From: an uncultured Clostridia bacterium
GTDB taxonomy: Bacteria; Bacillota; Clostridia; Peptostreptococcales; Anaerovoracaceae
Direction: 5' to 3'
NCBI GenBank assembly: GCA_937915045.1
Contig: CALDNM010000152.1
Span: 1-7,415 of the forward strand
Length of the DNA stretch: 7,415 bases
Part shown: positions 5,262 through 7,415 of the stretch, piece after piece
Layout of the letters: the number at the start of each line of letters is the position of its first letter
Numbering within the stretch: position 1 is the stretch's first letter
Program-made: the position numbers and the translations under genes
Notes under the pieces: model-generated
Told to the model about the DNA's origin: nothing
Database searches by the model: none
The model's input: only the letters and a program-made list of their open reading frames with translations

Positions 5262-6749
5262 ATGTCGAGGAGAGGAAACAAACACTATAGGATAAATGCC
5301 AAAAAACTGATCATTTTTTTGGCGATTTTAGTCGTGATCATAGCGGGCGCGGCAGTCGCTGTACATATGCTTTCATCAAATTCATATGACAGCGAGTCAT
5401 CGTTCCAGAAATACGCGGGCAGCTATTTCGGCGATGTCGGGGATAAGCAGTCGGTAGGAGACAAGCAGGACTCGATCAAATACGGCGAGCCGCTTTCGAC
5501 GGCAGCCGAGACGCCGAAGCTCGATATGGATGTGTCGAACAGAACGATATCGATGGAAGTGAAAACGGAAAAGGCAGCGTTCGATACGGATTACAGCGGG
5601 CTGAATACCGACGAGAAAGAGAAGGCGTGTCTGCTCATAGGATACAGTTCGCACAAGACACCGTACAAGGTGCAGAGTGTGGCGATGACATCGGTCATCG
5701 AGCAGAACAAGGACGGAAGCAAGGACATGTCGGTCAAGAGCGGTGTCGTGCATACGTACAACTTCTCGACAAAATCGGGAGTGTCGATAGGCGCTGCGGG
5801 AGTCTTCAAGGGCGGATATGGAGATACTGTAGCTCCGCTCGTTCAGAAGAAGCTTGATAAGGCTTATGGAGATAAACTCAAGGACGGATGGAAAGATAAG
5901 GTCAGCAAGACGTCGGGAGCGTTCAGTAATTTCGTTCTCACGAAGAGCGGCATCACTTTCTATTTCGATCAGGCTTCACTGATAAAATATGATACAGAAG
6001 ATAATGGCATCGCTTCGTGCAGCGTCAGCTATGACGATCTGAGCAAGGTGCTGAGGGATGATATTGGTAAGAGAGTCATCGATCCAAAGAAGAAGATGGT
6101 GGCGTTCACATTCGATGACGGCCCGTCGGAATATACGAACGACCTGCTTGACGTATTTGAAAAGTATGACGCGGTCGGTACGTTCTTCGAACTCGGCCAG
6201 AATGTCGACAACCTGAAAGGCGCTTCGAAGATACTCAAGCGTGAGCTTTCTGTTGGATGCGAGGTCGGATGTCATTCGTACGATCACCCATATTTCATGG
6301 ATACGATCAGCAAGTCGAAAGCAAAGCAGGAAGTGGAGAAGGGCTGCGCCGCTATCAAGAAAGCGTGCGGGCAGGATCCAACTGTTTTCAGACCGCCGGG
6401 CGGCGAGATAGACAAGAAGACAGAAGCTATCGTAGGGCTTCCTTCGATACTCTGGTCGGTCGATTCTCTCGACTGGTCGAACAGGAACACGGCCAAGACT
6501 GTAGCCAATGTGATGAAGGCCGGGAATCTGGACGGCAAGGTCGTCCTGATGCATTCGCTTTATCCATCGACGGTGAGAGCGGTCAATGAGCTCGTGCCTA
6601 AACTCGAAGCTAAGGGATATCAGTTCGTGACGGTATCTGAGATGATACAGTACAGATATAATGAGACTGTCGACAACAATAAGATCTATGGATATAATTA
6701 CTTCTACTACGATGGCCACGGCGGTCATATGTACGAGAACAACAGATAG
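5262..6749 (+). CDS. Membrane-anchored polysaccharide (peptidoglycan) deacetylase, PgdA/PdaC-like
   Basis: Probably removes N-acetyl groups from cell-wall glycan outside the membrane (carbohydrate esterase family 4), which commonly protects against lysozyme. The 495 residues comprise a short basic cytoplasmic end (1-15), one membrane helix (about 16-37), a Ser/Asp/Lys-rich stalk (38-85), a middle domain (about 88-272) that resembles DUF3298 near 231-268 (FYFDQASLIKY, then SCSVSYDDL), and a NodB domain (about 277-465). CE4 motifs are complete: TFDDGP (283-288, catalytic Asp285 and metal ligand Asp286), HSYDH (338-342, metal ligands), RPPGG (377-381), WSVDSLDW (398-405) and LMHS (429-432, His431). 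Unusually, the first His motif reads GCEVGCHSYDH instead of the common GHEIGNHTxxH. The C-terminal tail (478-495) is rich in Tyr, Gly and His. The ATG at 5262 has AGAGGA 6 nt upstream; the ATG at 5256 overlaps that SD, so 5262 is preferred. The substrate (muramic acid or glucosamine) is not determinable here. Confidence 0.92.
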   Translation: MSRRGNKHYRINAKKLIIFLAILVVIIAGAAVAVHMLSSNSYDSESSFQKYAGSYFGDVGDKQSVGDKQDSIKYGEPLSTAAETPKLDMDVSNRTISMEVKTEKAAFDTDYSGLNTDEKEKACLLIGYSSHKTPYKVQSVAMTSVIEQNKDGSKDMSVKSGVVHTYNFSTKSGVSIGAAGVFKGGYGDTVAPLVQKKLDKAYGDKLKDGWKDKVSKTSGAFSNFVLTKSGITFYFDQASLIKYDTEDNGIASCSVSYDDLSKVLRDDIGKRVIDPKKKMVAFTFDDGPSEYTNDLLDVFEKYDAVGTFFELGQNVDNLKGASKILKRELSVGCEVGCHSYDHPYFMDTISKSKAKQEVEKGCAAIKKACGQDPTVFRPPGGEIDKKTEAIVGLPSILWSVDSLDWSNRNTAKTVANVMKAGNLDGKVVLMHSLYPSTVRAVNELVPKLEAKGYQFVTVSEMIQYRYNETVDNNKIYGYNYFYYDGHGGHMYENNR

Positions 6750-6759
6750 AAATTTACCA

Positions 6760-6775
6760 GGCCTGAAAGCAGGCC
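6760..6775 (+). other. Small GC-rich hairpin after the deacetylase stop codon
   Basis: GGCCTG (6760-6765) pairs perfectly with CAGGCC (6770-6775) over the loop AAAG. No T-run follows. It lies 10 bp after the stop codon and 16 bp before the main terminator, so it may stabilise the mRNA 3' end or assist termination. Confidence 0.5.
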
Positions 6776-6791
6776 GGAACTCAATATCAGG

Positions 6792-6818
6792 AAAAGCGGG
6801 CAGCGATGCCCGCTTTTT
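6792..6818. terminator. Bidirectional intrinsic terminator between convergent genes
   Basis: AAAAGCGGGCA (6792-6802) and TGCCCGCTTTT (6807-6817) pair perfectly over 11 bp. On the plus strand the loop is GCGA, a stable GNRA tetraloop. TTTTT (6814-6818) serves the deacetylase transcript, and AAAA (6792-6795) supplies a T-run for the leftward TetR-like transcript, so it can end both. Confidence 0.92.
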
Positions 6819-6827
6819 CGTTGGCTG

Positions 6828-7415
6828 CTATTTTGATTTTGGGCTTCCTGTTTCGATCAGATAATCGAAGTGAGAAAAGAATTTTTCCTTCTGCCCCTCC
6901 GGTGTGTAGTCGCGGCCCGACGAAATGAAATCCGTAAGCAGGCTCTGGAACACGCGGGTGAGCAGGTCTGTAAGGTGATCGCGCGATTTTTCGGTCAGGA
7001 CTTTCTCTTCTATGAGTTTGTTTGTGATGCCCTTATCGCGCAGGTAGATATTGCCTTCGTACATCATTTTCACAACGGTATCATCGTAACCGCTGAGGAA
7101 GTCAGGGAATATCTCCGCGTACTCGCCGATGATGTCACCAAGTGAATCTCTGTATGTCCCGAAGAATATATTATAGAAAACTTTCGGCTGTTTGAAAGCG
7201 TGATCGAGGAAAACGTCGTATACGGTCCGGTACTGTTCGAGAGTACTGCCCGCCTTGCGCAGATGTTCGTTCAGATCTTTCGCGTATTCTGACAGGTACT
7301 TGACCGACGCGAAAACCATCAGGTGTTCCTGGTCACGGAAATAGTTATAGACTGTCGAGACGTTGTATCCCGCCTTGTCGGCGATCTTTCTGATCGTCAC
7401 CGGCTCGGCGCCGCT
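6828..7415 (-). CDS. TetR/AcrR-family transcriptional regulator, N-terminus outside the window
   Basis: A DNA-binding repressor-type protein. The visible 195 residues begin in the helix-turn-helix: VTIRKIADKAGYNVSTVYNY (residues 6-25 of the visible part) is the classic TetR pattern, with the recognition helix at S-T-V-Y-N-Y-F. The remaining mostly helical part (about 35-195) would be the ligand-binding and dimer domain, which is divergent and gives no clue to the ligand. The GTG at 7400 is not the start: the frame stays open upstream to the window edge (S-G-A-E-P before the Val), and TetR proteins need about 20-30 more residues before this point. The real start therefore lies beyond 7415. The gene converges on the deacetylase and shares its terminator. 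Such regulators often act on their own or a divergent gene, which here would be outside the window. Confidence 0.92.
   Translation of the reverse strand, partial: SGAEPVTIRKIADKAGYNVSTVYNYFRDQEHLMVFASVKYLSEYAKDLNEHLRKAGSTLEQYRTVYDVFLDHAFKQPKVFYNIFFGTYRDSLGDIIGEYAEIFPDFLSGYDDTVVKMMYEGNIYLRDKGITNKLIEEKVLTEKSRDHLTDLLTRVFQSLLTDFISSGRDYTPEGQKEKFFSHFDYLIETGSPKSK

Noticed and set aside
1000..6700. Abundant GATC tetramers in the coding regions
   Set aside because: They arise largely from frequent GAT, AAG-ATC and GAG-ATC codon combinations; no sign of a site array or methylation function.
5976..6728. Minus-strand open frame of 250 codons opposite the deacetylase
   Set aside because: It lies wholly inside a gene with complete CE4 motifs, has no SD, and its product is a low-complexity mix rich in R, H and I, as expected of an antisense shadow.

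Overview
The window looks like chromosomal DNA of a Gram-positive anaerobe of the Firmicutes, most likely class Clostridia (Eubacteriales). The evidence is an S-box (SAM-I) riboswitch in front of metK, strong AGGAGG-type ribosome binding sites, intrinsic terminators, a YclM/ThrD-type aspartate kinase and a membrane-anchored CE4 peptidoglycan deacetylase with a DUF3298-like segment. The coding regions are moderately GC-rich and use many ATA, GCG and AGG codons. The intergenic DNA, especially 100-700, is clearly more AT-rich. I see no mobile element, CRISPR array, tRNA or rRNA.

Layout from left to right. (1) At 1-33, on the minus strand, are the first 11 codons of a gene that leaves the window, with its SD sequence and an extended -10 promoter. 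(2) About 660 bp (100-759) has no gene. It holds several short dyads, a 14-bp perfect palindrome, two good DnaA-box matches with weaker ones, A/T-rich tracts and an 8-bp-stem hairpin. It ends in the promoter of the next gene. (3) At 760-2088 is an unrecognised 442-residue soluble, acidic protein. (4) At 2142-2451 lie a consensus promoter, a complete SAM-I riboswitch with its anti-terminator and terminator, and the metK leader. (5) At 2452-3639 is metK, S-adenosylmethionine synthetase. (6) At 3647-3727 a promoter is followed almost at once by a GC-rich terminator hairpin, ahead of the aspartate kinase gene (3768-5114). (7) At 5155-5213 are a 9-bp dyad and an extended -10 promoter, then a membrane-anchored polysaccharide deacetylase (5262-6749). 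(8) A bidirectional terminator at 6792-6818 separates it from a convergent TetR-family regulator (6828-7415), whose N-terminus lies outside the window.

How the genes fit together. Aspartate kinase makes the first intermediate of the aspartate pathway (lysine, threonine, methionine), and MetK turns methionine into SAM, so the two neighbours sit at opposite ends of one route. The riboswitch would stop metK transcription when SAM is high. The kinase gene has its own promoter and carries ACT domains for amino-acid feedback, so the two genes appear to be separately controlled. The deacetylase acts outside the membrane on cell-wall glycan and has no evident link to the methionine genes. The TetR-like gene may or may not be related to it.

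Most of the window is housekeeping. I did not find convincing evidence of an undescribed multi-gene system. The parts least explained by known families are the structured 660-bp intergenic region, the unknown 442-residue protein, the promoter-plus-terminator arrangement before the kinase gene, and the cysteine substitutions around the metal-binding motif of the deacetylase.
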